Below are positions 1 to 9,002 of a stretch of DNA of 45,222 nt, one piece after another; position 1 is the stretch's first letter; the number at the start of each line of letters is the position of its first letter. The position numbers and the translations under genes were made by a program. The stretch is from Promethearchaeota archaeon (GTDB taxonomy: Archaea > Asgardarchaeota > Lokiarchaeia > Sigynarchaeales > SOKP01). The notes under the pieces were generated by a model. The model made no database searches. It saw nothing but the letters and a program-made list of their open reading frames with translations, and was not told the origin of the DNA. The stretch is taken from positions 1 to 45,222 of the forward strand of contig JAHPYY010000216.1 of the NCBI GenBank assembly GCA_019058515.1, read 5' to 3'.

Positions 1-39
1 AAAGATAAACCCAAAGCACACGACATACATTAGGATAAT

Positions 40-342
40 CTAGGGCACATGAGTTTTCCAATTACTTTGAAAATCGTATTTAAACAAATAATCTAATAGA
101 TACTGCAGAAGAAATTGTCCCAAAGTAATAATTAGCATTATTATTTTCCAAAGATCCTGTCCAATAAATATGTAATTGATTAACACCAAACCAATTGGGA
201 TGGAAAGAGAAAGAAACGCAATACCTATTCTATTTACCAATTGAGGCTTTTGTTTCTTAAATGCAATGAATATAGCAATCATTAAGGAAAAAAAACACAT
301 AAAAGAAAGACTGTAAATCCAATCAAATAAGCTAATAGACAT
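40..342 (-). CDS. Small multi-helix membrane protein, probably cut short by an in-frame amber codon
   Basis: The 100-residue product has three hydrophobic stretches (about residues 10-28, 38-57 and 65-85) joined by basic loops, so it is an integral membrane protein; I do not recognise the family. The start is ATG at 342. The reading frame ends at a TAG (40-42), but translation past it continues without a stop to the window edge and gives a hydrophobic segment, I-I-L-M-Y-V-V-C-F-G-F-I-F, which looks like the next membrane helix. The gene may therefore be a nonsense-mutated pseudogene, a readthrough gene, or the window may carry a sequence error. The remaining gene lies outside the window. The gap to the next gene (343-509) holds nothing I can name. 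Confidence 0.55.
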   Translation of the reverse strand: MSISLFDWIYSLSFMCFFSLMIAIFIAFKKQKPQLVNRIGIAFLSLSIPIGLVLINYIFIGQDLWKIIMLIITLGQFLLQYLLDYLFKYDFQSNWKTHVP

Positions 343-509
343 TCAACAATCACCGTTATGCATCTTAAGAGAGGTGGTTTAATAAAAATTATCGAAAATT
401 ATTTACTCTGTTTCCACTGCATTTTGATTTATTGCGTAAGAATAAGCGCGAACAAGCGAATTAAGAGATCTGTTAAATAAACTGAATTTCCTTTTTTATT
501 TTTTATTGA

Positions 510-3500
510 TTAACTTAATAATGGAAGTGTAAAGTAAAAAGTAGAACCTTTTCCTCTTCCTTCTGACTCCACCCAGATTTCTCCACCATGTAGCTCAATT
601 ATCTTCTTTGCGTTGTACAATCCAAGTCCTGAGCCTTCTGAGATCACATCAAATCCTCTGCCGTAGCGCTCTATTTTTCCAAATTGTTGGAAGATTCGTT
701 TTCTTTCGTCCGGAGTAATGCCAATACCGTTGTCTTTAACCAAGACTTTTACAAAATACCTCTCTATCTGCGTCTTCACCTCGATTTTGCCGTTAGGGGG
801 CGTGTATTTAATAGCATTACTCAACAAATTGCTGATAACCAAATGAATTTGTTCTTTTTCTAAAAAAATGGTAATGTTCTCGTCTAAATCCAATACGATC
901 TCATGCTTTCTTAGTGTAGTAAGCCCTTGTAATTCTCTCGCAACTAATTCTATTATTGAGATTAAGTTTTCTTGAGTTTTTTTCAACTCAATCGTTCCAG
1001 ATTCGAGTTCAGAGGTTTTTAATATGTCTTTTATAAGAGTTTCCAAGCGAATGCATCCTTGATTAATTTCGTTGATAATTTCGATTCCGTTGTAATCTAA
1101 ATTCTTTCCGTGCATAATTTCCAGTAGTTCAGTGTATCCTTTTATGGAAACCAAAGGAGTTTTCAATTCGTGGGATGTACGACGCATCAATTCCGATTTA
1201 AGGTTGGTCAATTTTACCAATTCTTCTTCGGCTTTTTTTTGTCGCGTAATATCGACCTGAGTTACCAAGTCTGCTGGACGACCCTTGTACATCATGGTTT
1301 TAGAAATGTTGTCAACCCAGATGCGTTCTCCGCTTTTCTTTACGCATTGAATCGGATAGTGGGCGATCGCATCGGGATCTCCAGCTTGTTTTTTCTTTAA
1401 TTGTTCCTTTGTTTCTTCCATCGACTCGGGAGCCACAACCTTTAAGAGCTCGTTTGGTTCCCAATTAAGCATCTCCTCGACTGTATATCCGTAAAGATCT
1501 GCCATTTCTTGGTTGACATACTTTATTACATCATCTTGAATAATGCTTATTCCCAACAACGATTCTTCTGTAATACTTCTAAACTTTTCTTCCGATTCTT
1601 TTATCAATTCCTCGGCTTTTTTTCTGTCCGTTATATCAACGATGCTTGTAAGAATCGCAGGCTTCCCATCGTAAAATATTCTTTTTGAATATGATTCAAT
1701 CCACTTAAGTTCTCCTGATTTATGAAAAACCCTCGATTCATAGGGTTCAACCGTTTCACCTTCTATAATTCTCCGGTGAGTATCGGAAAGTAAATGATAA
1801 TCATCTGGGTGAATAAAACGTGCGATATCGTCTATTGAAAATTTAAGAATATCCTCAACTGTAAGTCCGACGATATCTGCAACTGCTTGGTTTAAGTATT
1901 TGAAAATATTGTCGACTAAAATATATATTCCCATAAACGACTGATTTGCTATGTTTCTAAATTTTTCCTCTGATTCTTTCAATTTTTGCTCTGTTTTTTT
2001 TTTCTCGGTTATGTCTATTAAAGTTACCAAGTCTGCAGGTCTACCGCCGTAATCAATTGTTTTAGAAAAATTCTCAATCCAGACTTTTTCTCCTGATTTT
2101 CTTATCCCCATGAATTCATAGTGATTAGTAATATTGGGATCTCCTCTTTGTTTTTTCTTAACTTGTTCTATGACCATTTCTAAGCTCTCAGGAGCGATGT
2201 TTTTAAGAAAGCCATTCGGTTCCCAATTTAGAATCTCTTCTAATGTATATCCAAATATATCTGCCAGCCTCTGATTCGCATGTATAATCACATCATCCTG
2301 AATGAGAGCGATCCCCATCAAAACTTGTTCTGTTATATATCTAAACTTCTCTTCGGACTCTTTTAGCTTTTGCTGGGATAGTTTTTGATTTGTGATATCT
2401 TGACCAATAACATTAATAAATGTTTTATCTCCAATCTTAAACAATGTACCTATGGTTCTTACCCATATTGGCGTTCCATCTTTCTTTGATAGCAGTAATT
2501 CGATTGGGTCAAGTTTTTCTTCCTTTTTAACGAGGGTAAATCTTTCTATTATAATTTGTCTATTAGAAGAACTCTTTATGAGATCTAGGATTTCTCTATT
2601 GATGAAACCATCTCGTGTATAGCCAAGAATCTTCTCGGTAGCAGGATTACAATCCACCACTTTTCCCGAAGAATCGAGCATGACGATGAAATACGGTGAA
2701 TTTTCAAATAAATTGCGGTATTTCTCTTCAGAATGTTCCAATTTTTGTTCCGCTTCTTTACGCTCTGAAATATCCTCCACTACAGAAATAAAGTACTCTA
2801 ACTCGTTATTTAGGTTTCTTTTTGCTGACACCGTTAAGTTAGCCCACATAAGGTTTCCATCACCACGGTTATAACGTTTTTCAGTGTTGTAAACAGAAAT
2901 TTCACCTTTTATTAGCTTGTTTAATGCATCAAGGTTATCTTCTAAATCATTAGGATGAGTAATTTCTAGGAATGATAGCGATAATAACTCATCATGATCG
3001 TATTTTAATATATCGCAAAGTTTTTGATTAATTCTTAAAAATCTTCCTTGGGGAGATACATGAGCAATTCCTACCGCAGCTTGTTCAAAAGTTAAGCGAA
3101 ATTGTTCCTCTGATTCTTTTAGCCTCTCCTCTGCTTTTTTGCTCTCAGTAATGTCTACTACGCACGCAATTGCTCCGATGAAATTTCCTTTCTCATCATT
3201 AATAGAGGAAGTTTCTAGAATAGTAATTATTTCATTACCGTTTTTTTGAACAAACTTCCTTTGAATTTTGTCCTTAATGCCTTGATTTCTTCGTTCCAAC
3301 TGATCTTTGGCGTCTCTTATGCTTTCCTCGCTCATGTATTTAAAAATTTTTGTACCAATCAGTTCCTCGACTGTATATCCGAGCATTTCTGCTATTTGTT
3401 CGTTAGCATAGGTAACCTTTGCGTTTGTATCTATTACCCAAATTCCCTCTTGTGCATTTTCTAAGAGAAGCTTATATTTTTCCTCCGATTCTTTAATCCT

Positions 3501-3890
3501 TTTCTCAGTGTTTTTACATTCAGTTATATCTCTCCCGATTGTGAGAATTTTCTTCCGATTATCACTATCTATAAAGGATTTGGCGTTAGTTTCTATCCAT
3601 ACATATTCTCCGTGCTTATTCAATATTCTCGCTTCCACAGTCCCTTCACCTTTTTCAAAGCAATCGTTAAAACTTGACATAACTTTATCTGCGTCTTCGG
3701 GATGGACTAATTCAAAAGCACTTTTAGATTTTAATTCATTAAAGGAGAATCCCATGACTTTTTTATGCGTAGTTTCATTAATGTATTCGATTTGGCCTTT
3801 CTGATTTACTACCGTTACCAAATCGTTCAAATTCTCAGTAATAAGGCGTAATTTTACCGCAGCGTCGTCATTACTTACATTTTCATCCAT
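510..3890 (-). CDS. Multi-PAS sensor histidine kinase
   Basis: Soluble sensor kinase with seven consecutive PAS domains (roughly residues 15-135, 140-258, 265-385, 390-508, 515-640, 645-765 and 770-890), each joined by the typical KAEE-LKESEEKFR type linker, followed by HisKA and HATPase_c. The H-box is RTSHELKTPLVSI with the phosphoacceptor His near residue 907. The ATP-binding lobe shows the N-box (NLLSNAIKY), DNGIGI and GSGLGLYNAKK. There is no membrane segment, so it senses in the cytoplasm, possibly through haem, flavin or small ligands; the sequence does not show which. I prefer ATG at 3890; a TTG three codons upstream (3899) is also open. The next gene upstream is a paralog with a nearly identical catalytic end. 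No receiver domain is fused and no intact response regulator lies in the window, so the phosphotransfer partner is elsewhere. PAS 5 and PAS 7 resemble each other closely, which indicates internal duplication. Confidence 0.93.
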   Translation of the reverse strand: MDENVSNDDAAVKLRLITENLNDLVTVVNQKGQIEYINETTHKKVMGFSFNELKSKSAFELVHPEDADKVMSSFNDCFEKGEGTVEARILNKHGEYVWIETNAKSFIDSDNRKKILTIGRDITECKNTEKRIKESEEKYKLLLENAQEGIWVIDTNAKVTYANEQIAEMLGYTVEELIGTKIFKYMSEESIRDAKDQLERRNQGIKDKIQRKFVQKNGNEIITILETSSINDEKGNFIGAIACVVDITESKKAEERLKESEEQFRLTFEQAAVGIAHVSPQGRFLRINQKLCDILKYDHDELLSLSFLEITHPNDLEDNLDALNKLIKGEISVYNTEKRYNRGDGNLMWANLTVSAKRNLNNELEYFISVVEDISERKEAEQKLEHSEEKYRNLFENSPYFIVMLDSSGKVVDCNPATEKILGYTRDGFINREILDLIKSSSNRQIIIERFTLVKKEEKLDPIELLLSKKDGTPIWVRTIGTLFKIGDKTFINVIGQDITNQKLSQQKLKESEEKFRYITEQVLMGIALIQDDVIIHANQRLADIFGYTLEEILNWEPNGFLKNIAPESLEMVIEQVKKKQRGDPNITNHYEFMGIRKSGEKVWIENFSKTIDYGGRPADLVTLIDITEKKKTEQKLKESEEKFRNIANQSFMGIYILVDNIFKYLNQAVADIVGLTVEDILKFSIDDIARFIHPDDYHLLSDTHRRIIEGETVEPYESRVFHKSGELKWIESYSKRIFYDGKPAILTSIVDITDRKKAEELIKESEEKFRSITEESLLGISIIQDDVIKYVNQEMADLYGYTVEEMLNWEPNELLKVVAPESMEETKEQLKKKQAGDPDAIAHYPIQCVKKSGERIWVDNISKTMMYKGRPADLVTQVDITRQKKAEEELVKLTNLKSELMRRTSHELKTPLVSIKGYTELLEIMHGKNLDYNGIEIINEINQGCIRLETLIKDILKTSELESGTIELKKTQENLISIIELVARELQGLTTLRKHEIVLDLDENITIFLEKEQIHLVISNLLSNAIKYTPPNGKIEVKTQIERYFVKVLVKDNGIGITPDERKRIFQQFGKIERYGRGFDVISEGSGLGLYNAKKIIELHGGEIWVESEGRGKGSTFYFTLPLLS

Positions 3891-3899
3891 TTTAATCAA

Positions 3900-4343
3900 A
3901 TTAACCCCACTCTCAAAATATTATAATTTCTATATAACCTTCTTTTATGTTTTCTAGAATAGTCTGATATTTTAACTTAGTTTCTTTAATAGAATCTGCA
4001 GAATTGGCGGAACCAACACTCAAATTTTAACATTTCTTTAGAATAAGTATAATTTTCAAAAATAATACAAATATAAAATAAATTCTAAATATCTTTTTTT
4101 ACCACAGAAGTAAATTGAAGTTATTTAAATTTTCAGAATTGAAAAGATTAAATACAGGGTTTTAAAAAATTACTTGACAAAACACAGTTGAGATGACCTT
4201 TAATTTTTCGGTCATCACCTTACTTATCTAAAACAAGAACTATGATCGGGAAACTCTAATTTATGAATAAGAGTATAAATCTTTTATAATTGCGATACCA
4301 TTTTTAAACAAAAGAACAAAATTACTGAATTCTTCAAAAATAT
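3900..4343. other. 444-bp intergenic region between the two kinases, with TATA-like box and hairpin
   Basis: No convincing coding sequence on either strand. On the minus strand a TTATATA box at about 3931-3938 lies some 40 bases before the first kinase start and is its likely promoter. A 7-bp perfect inverted repeat, GATGACC at 4192-4198 and GGTCATC at 4210-4216 with an 11-base AT loop, could be a hairpin downstream of the second kinase or a protein-binding site. The rest is AT-rich sequence with no visible structure. Confidence 0.4.
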
Positions 4344-7300
4344 TCATATAGGTAAAGAGAAAGAAAAAGTAGAGCCTTTTTCTCTTCCATCGGACTCTAC
4401 CCAGATGTTTCCGTTATGCAATTCGATGATTTTTTTTGCGTTATACAATCCAAGCCCCGAACCTTCCGAGATAACATCAAATCCTCTACCATATCGTTCT
4501 ATCTTCCCAAATTGTTGGAAGATGTGTTTTTTCTCCTCTAGGGTAAAACCTATACCATTATCTCTTATAGACACAACTGCAAAATCACCATCAATTCGAG
4601 TTTTTACCTCAATTCTACCATTAGGAGGGGTATACTTTATAGCGTTGCTTAATAAATTACTAATTACTAAATGCATCTGATCTAAATCGACATTCACTGT
4701 TATCTCCTCGTCCAAATTCAAGATTAGTTCGTGGTTTCTCAGCTTTATAATTCCTAACAACTCGCTTATAGCCGATTTTATCAAAGATATTAATTTCACT
4801 TCAACTATGTTTAATAACTTTATTCCAGAATCGAGTTCAGAAGTTCTGAGAATGTCGTTTATTAGATTTTCTAGGCGAGCGCATCCCTGCTTAATACCAT
4901 TTACGATCTCATTAGCTTCATAATCAAATATATCTCCATACATGATTTCTAAAAGCTCGGTATATCCCTTTATAGAAACTAAGGGTGTTTTCAACTCATG
5001 AGATGTACGTCTAAGAAGCTCCATTTTCAAGTTATTTAATTTTACTAGTTCTTCTTCAGCTTTTTTTTGCCCTGTTATCTCAAATTGAGTGATTAATTCT
5101 GCTCGTCGTCCCTTGTATAGCATAGTCTTGGAGATGTGATCTACCCAAAAGTCTTCTCCATTTCTTTTTACGCTATGAATGGGAAAGTGAATAATCACAT
5201 TGGGATCTCCAAATGTTCTTTTTTCTAACTGTTTCTTGCACTCCTCAATTGAGTTTGGAGCGACGGTTTTAATAAAATCACCTGACTTCCAATTCAACAT
5301 CTCCTCGGGAGTATAACCGTAGAGATTTGCCATTTCTTGGTTCACATACCTTATTCTATCGTCTTGTACTATGCAAATACCTAATAAGGATTGCTCAGTT
5401 ATACCTCTAAACTTCTCTTCTGATTCCAAAATCACTAGTTCAGCTAATTTTTGATTTGTAATATTTTGTCCGATTATGTTAATATAAGAGTTATTTCTAA
5501 TCTTTACTAAGGTACCGACCGATCTTACCCAAATCAATTTATGATCTTTCTTTTGAATTTGTATTTCGATTGGATCCAACTTTGAGCCATTTAGTAAAAG
5601 ATTTAACCGTTGTTCCGCTACTCTTCTATTTGCGGGTATTCTGGCAAGCTCTCGGAAATTTCTACCAACTAGTTCTTCTTTAAAATAGCCTAATTCGTTA
5701 TTGGTAGCGGGGTTACAATCCACAATTTTTCCTTGAAGATCAATTAAAATAATGGGATAAGGGGAATTTTCAAATAAATTACGGTATTTTTCTTCAGATT
5801 CTGTTAATCTTTGTTCTGTTTTCTTCTTTTCGGTAATATCTACAATAACAGAGAGGATAGCATGTTCATCCCCATAAATGATTGGTTTAGTAGAGGTTTC
5901 AACCCATATTATCTCACCAGATTTCGGTACTAGTCTAAACTGAAGATTACTAATCTCTTTTATTTCATTTTTGTAAAGCTCTTTAACCTGTTTCATTACA
6001 AAATGATAATCATCGGGATGGATCAATTTAAAAAATTCAATTTCATCCCAGTTTGTAATTTCCTCGATGGAATATCCAACCATGCGAGAAAACTCTGTGT
6101 TTGCGTATACTATCTTCCATTCAAGTGTTATTGTAATTCCAATAAACGATTGTTCCGCTATTGTCCTAAATTTTAATTCTGATTCTATTAATTTATCTTC
6201 TGCGATTTTTTTTTCCGTCACATCGTTATATATTGCTACGATCTCTCCTAAGGGTAATTTATAAACATAATTATCCCTCCATCCAGCAATTCTCTGGTCT
6301 CTATAAAGCTTAGTCGGATAATGCTCAGCCTCACCCGATTTCCAAACCCTCTGAAAAACTTTAAAAATCCCAAAATCCTTTACCCCTGGAAAAACCTCTG
6401 TAACTTTTTTGCCAATTACATCCTCAACTCTCACATTATCTATTCTTGCACCTGCGAAGTTAAAATCCTTGAATATAAAATCCTCACCATCATCAAGAAC
6501 CTTGTAAACTGCCACACCATTACTCATGTTATTAAAAAGCTCTTTATAATTTTTTTCTGATTCAAGTAATTTTTCTTCAGTCATTTTTAGTTGAGTAATG
6601 TCACGATTAACAGCTACAGCTCCAATGGGTTTTCCAGTAATATCTTTAACAAAAGAAACCGATGCTAGGACATTTATGCGAGTGCCGTCTTTTGTGTGTT
6701 GAATTACTTCTCCCTTCCAATTACCGGTGTTGCACAATTTTCTTGATACATCTTTAAGATTATCGTAAGGATATACCATGGAAAGAACATCTAAAATATT
6801 TTTTCCAATTACTTCCTTTTCTTTCCATCCGTAGATTGACTCTGCTGCGTTGTTCCAAGTTATAATATTAAAATTTAAATCGGTCGACATGATTGCATCC
6901 GATACTTCGTCAATTAAATTTGCTTGATATTGAATTTTTTCTTCTTTGGTCTTGCGATCAGATATGTCCCGTGTTATAGTTAGAATTTTTACATTACCAT
7001 CGCGATCTAAAAACGACTTACCGTTGGTTTCTGTCCATATATATTTGCCGTCATTATTTGCTATTCTTACTTCTACAAAACCTTCCCCGGTTTTAAAGGC
7101 TTTTTTAAACTCCTCCATAACTTTAGCTTTATCTTCTGGATGAATCATTTCAAACACATCGTTGAACATTAGGTCTTTAGCGGTATATCCCATAATTTTC
7201 ACATGTACTTGTTCGTTAATATACTCGATCCTCCCTTTATTATTCACTACTGTAATAAGATCGTTAAGATTTTCTGTTAATAATCTATATTTTTCCTCGG

Positions 7301-7733
7301 ACTCCTTTATTCTTTGTTCCGCAATTTTTTTATATGTAATATCTTGAATATGAACAAGAAAATTATATATAATATTCTCATCTTCGAAGAATAAAGGGGT
7401 GATTGAAATATCAACGACGATTTTTCCTTTTTTAGATGTTTTTATTGTGTTTTTGATTTCATACGCATCAAAATCGAATTCTCTTTCGCATTTAACAATT
7501 TCTTTATGTTCGAGTTTAATCTCTTGTTCTTTGGTTAAACTGGAATAACTAAATAATTTAATCTTCTCAATTTCCTCCTTATTTCCTACGCCAAATAAAT
7601 CTAAACACGAAGAATTTACACTCATTAATTTTCCAGTGGAATCGTAAAGTAAAATTCCGATTGGAGATTCTGCATAGATGGATTTTAATAATTCTTCTGT
7701 ATTGGTTTGCCCGTTTGCAATAATTCTAATCAA
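4344..7733 (-). CDS. Multi-PAS sensor histidine kinase, paralog of the preceding kinase
   Basis: Seven PAS/PAC units are followed by HisKA and HATPase_c. The H-box is again RTSHELKTPLVSI (His near residue 912), with NLLSNAIKYTPPNG, DNGIGF and GSGLGLYNAKK in the ATP lobe. From the last PAS to the end it is very similar to the kinase at 510-3890, while the first PAS domains differ; one PAS (about residues 405-520) contains a W-R-D-N-Y core not found in the neighbour. The paralogs therefore share output but probably differ in input. The frame is open to a TTG at 7751, but a strong Shine-Dalgarno sequence (GGGAGGA, about 7740-7746) sits six bases before a TTG at 7733, which I take as the start. 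No membrane helices. It is transcribed in the same direction as the first kinase, but 444 bases apart, so each may have its own promoter. Confidence 0.92.
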   Translation of the reverse strand: MIRIIANGQTNTEELLKSIYAESPIGILLYDSTGKLMSVNSSCLDLFGVGNKEEIEKIKLFSYSSLTKEQEIKLEHKEIVKCEREFDFDAYEIKNTIKTSKKGKIVVDISITPLFFEDENIIYNFLVHIQDITYKKIAEQRIKESEEKYRLLTENLNDLITVVNNKGRIEYINEQVHVKIMGYTAKDLMFNDVFEMIHPEDKAKVMEEFKKAFKTGEGFVEVRIANNDGKYIWTETNGKSFLDRDGNVKILTITRDISDRKTKEEKIQYQANLIDEVSDAIMSTDLNFNIITWNNAAESIYGWKEKEVIGKNILDVLSMVYPYDNLKDVSRKLCNTGNWKGEVIQHTKDGTRINVLASVSFVKDITGKPIGAVAVNRDITQLKMTEEKLLESEKNYKELFNNMSNGVAVYKVLDDGEDFIFKDFNFAGARIDNVRVEDVIGKKVTEVFPGVKDFGIFKVFQRVWKSGEAEHYPTKLYRDQRIAGWRDNYVYKLPLGEIVAIYNDVTEKKIAEDKLIESELKFRTIAEQSFIGITITLEWKIVYANTEFSRMVGYSIEEITNWDEIEFFKLIHPDDYHFVMKQVKELYKNEIKEISNLQFRLVPKSGEIIWVETSTKPIIYGDEHAILSVIVDITEKKKTEQRLTESEEKYRNLFENSPYPIILIDLQGKIVDCNPATNNELGYFKEELVGRNFRELARIPANRRVAEQRLNLLLNGSKLDPIEIQIQKKDHKLIWVRSVGTLVKIRNNSYINIIGQNITNQKLAELVILESEEKFRGITEQSLLGICIVQDDRIRYVNQEMANLYGYTPEEMLNWKSGDFIKTVAPNSIEECKKQLEKRTFGDPNVIIHFPIHSVKRNGEDFWVDHISKTMLYKGRRAELITQFEITGQKKAEEELVKLNNLKMELLRRTSHELKTPLVSIKGYTELLEIMYGDIFDYEANEIVNGIKQGCARLENLINDILRTSELDSGIKLLNIVEVKLISLIKSAISELLGIIKLRNHELILNLDEEITVNVDLDQMHLVISNLLSNAIKYTPPNGRIEVKTRIDGDFAVVSIRDNGIGFTLEEKKHIFQQFGKIERYGRGFDVISEGSGLGLYNAKKIIELHNGNIWVESDGREKGSTFSFSLPI

Positions 7734-7739
7734 AAGTGA

Positions 7740-7746
7740 TCCTCCC
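7740..7746 (-). promoter_or_regulatory. Ribosome binding site fixing the TTG start of the second kinase
   Basis: GGGAGGA on the minus strand is followed after six bases by TTG at 7733-7731. It lies inside the longer open frame that begins at 7751, so it argues for the internal TTG. Confidence 0.6.
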
Positions 7747-7999
7747 AACAATCACTCATATAAAAGTAATTATACTGGAAATTTACATCTATAAATACAA
7801 ATTAAGTCATATATATGTTTTTGGATATTAACTTATTTATCGAAATAAAAAGCTAGGTGTAATTATCTTTGATTAATTTTTAATAATTGACACAAAGAAT
7901 GGAGCTCCTTTTTTTCTTGGTTCAGATTCCAATTTTAACTAATATTCTCTAATATTAAGCTATGTTTTGAAAGTTCAGAAAAACAAATTCTACAAAAAA

Positions 8000-8009
8000 T
8001 ATATAAATA
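8000..8009 (+). promoter_or_regulatory. TATA box of the first 7TM-DHp gene
   Basis: TATATAAATA followed by AGTTC lies 40 bases before the ATG at 8049. The same box and flanks (TATATAAATAAGTTC) recur at 32692-32706 at the same distance before the third paralog, which supports it as a real promoter. Confidence 0.6.
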
Positions 8010-8048
8010 AGTTCCATTAATTAGTTTTTAGAAAATTACTCTAATGCG

Positions 8049-8903
8049 ATGAATGATCTCGTACTTATTGTCACAATAATTTTCTTGATGACAAGAGTGA
8101 TAGGATTTTGGGTAAGTTTAGAGTTATATTTAGGAAGAAAGAGGAAATTACTAATTATAATCATTATTGGGTGGATAGTGTGGATCTTAGCGACAATCGG
8201 GACATTAATCCAACTCTTTTTAAGTAATGTGATGCTAAACTCGTTTTTAAATTTCCTAACTGCATTCTTATCAATGCTTGGTGGATACTTATATTTATGG
8301 GGTCTAAACTTGTACATCTTCAGAATTAATAACAAGTTGATGGTTTATTTACTTGTCATTTTGTCGATTTTGGCCTTTCTTATCGGTTATATAATTAATT
8401 TCGAAATCGCAACTCTTTTTTGCTTAATTGGATTGATTGGAATGCTTCTTTTTACATTTTATGTGCCTATTGCGAATAAAGATAATTTTACAACTATTTT
8501 GGGGAGAACTACGTATTTATATTATTCTATTCTCTTGTTGATTATTCCGTTTATTATCGTCTCAATCTACATCCCTAGTCTGGGTTACGAATATAATCTA
8601 CTTGATGCAGAGGACCCAGTACTTATTTTGATTTATTACATTCCTTCCATTACAATTTCGATTTTGCTTAGTGTATTGCTTATTCACATAGAATATACAA
8701 TCACTGAACATAAAAAAGACCAAATGAAGGACAAATTCTCCCACAATTTAGGCAACATCCTTCAAACGATTTCATTGATCTTCTCATTAGATGGAGAAAA
8801 AAAAAGTATAAACGACGATGTAGAGTCAGAAGAAATGAATTCTCTATTAAAAAGCAAAATTGACGAAGCAGCAAATATACTAAAAGAAATTAGAAAGCTG
8901 TAA
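8049..8903 (+). CDS. Seven-helix membrane protein with orphan DHp-like phosphoacceptor hairpin (copy 1)
   Basis: 284 residues. Seven hydrophobic segments lie at about 3-25, 35-60, 64-90, 97-115, 118-140, 155-178 and 192-215. A cytoplasmic tail then carries KDKFSHNLGNILQTI (His 232), which looks like the H-box of a histidine-kinase dimerisation helix, and a second helix that ends in LKEIRKL at the very C-terminus. The usual HATPase_c domain is absent: the protein stops exactly where it would begin. Two full paralogs in the window (10239 and 32741) have the same length, the same His position and the same end. The family assignment is mine by inference from the motif. It might accept or relay phosphate from a separate kinase, or act as a dimerising sensor. 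Promoter at 8000-8009. Confidence 0.75.
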   Translation: MNDLVLIVTIIFLMTRVIGFWVSLELYLGRKRKLLIIIIIGWIVWILATIGTLIQLFLSNVMLNSFLNFLTAFLSMLGGYLYLWGLNLYIFRINNKLMVYLLVILSILAFLIGYIINFEIATLFCLIGLIGMLLFTFYVPIANKDNFTTILGRTTYLYYSILLLIIPFIIVSIYIPSLGYEYNLLDAEDPVLILIYYIPSITISILLSVLLIHIEYTITEHKKDQMKDKFSHNLGNILQTISLIFSLDGEKKSINDDVESEEMNSLLKSKIDEAANILKEIRKL

Positions 8904-9002
8904 TTTAAAATATAATTTCCCCCCATTTATTCGATAATTATTCAAGTGGATAAAATATTATTTAAGCGTAATAGAATGCGAATATATAAAGTGTGATCGT
9001 AG

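Noticed and set aside
3508..3804. 98-codon plus-strand ORF within the first kinase, and similar ORFs at 1170, 2680, 3246, 4405, 6067, 6321, 6946 and 7162
   Set aside because: All are antisense to continuous PAS or kinase coding sequence with clear family motifs.
510..7733. Tandem PAS sequence repeats as a DNA repeat element
   Set aside because: The repeats are protein-level domain repeats with diverged DNA, explained by the PAS architecture.
8036..8335. 99-codon minus-strand ORF opposite the first 7TM-DHp gene
   Set aside because: Antisense shadow of a well-supported, paralog-conserved gene; composition matches the complement of membrane-helix codons.
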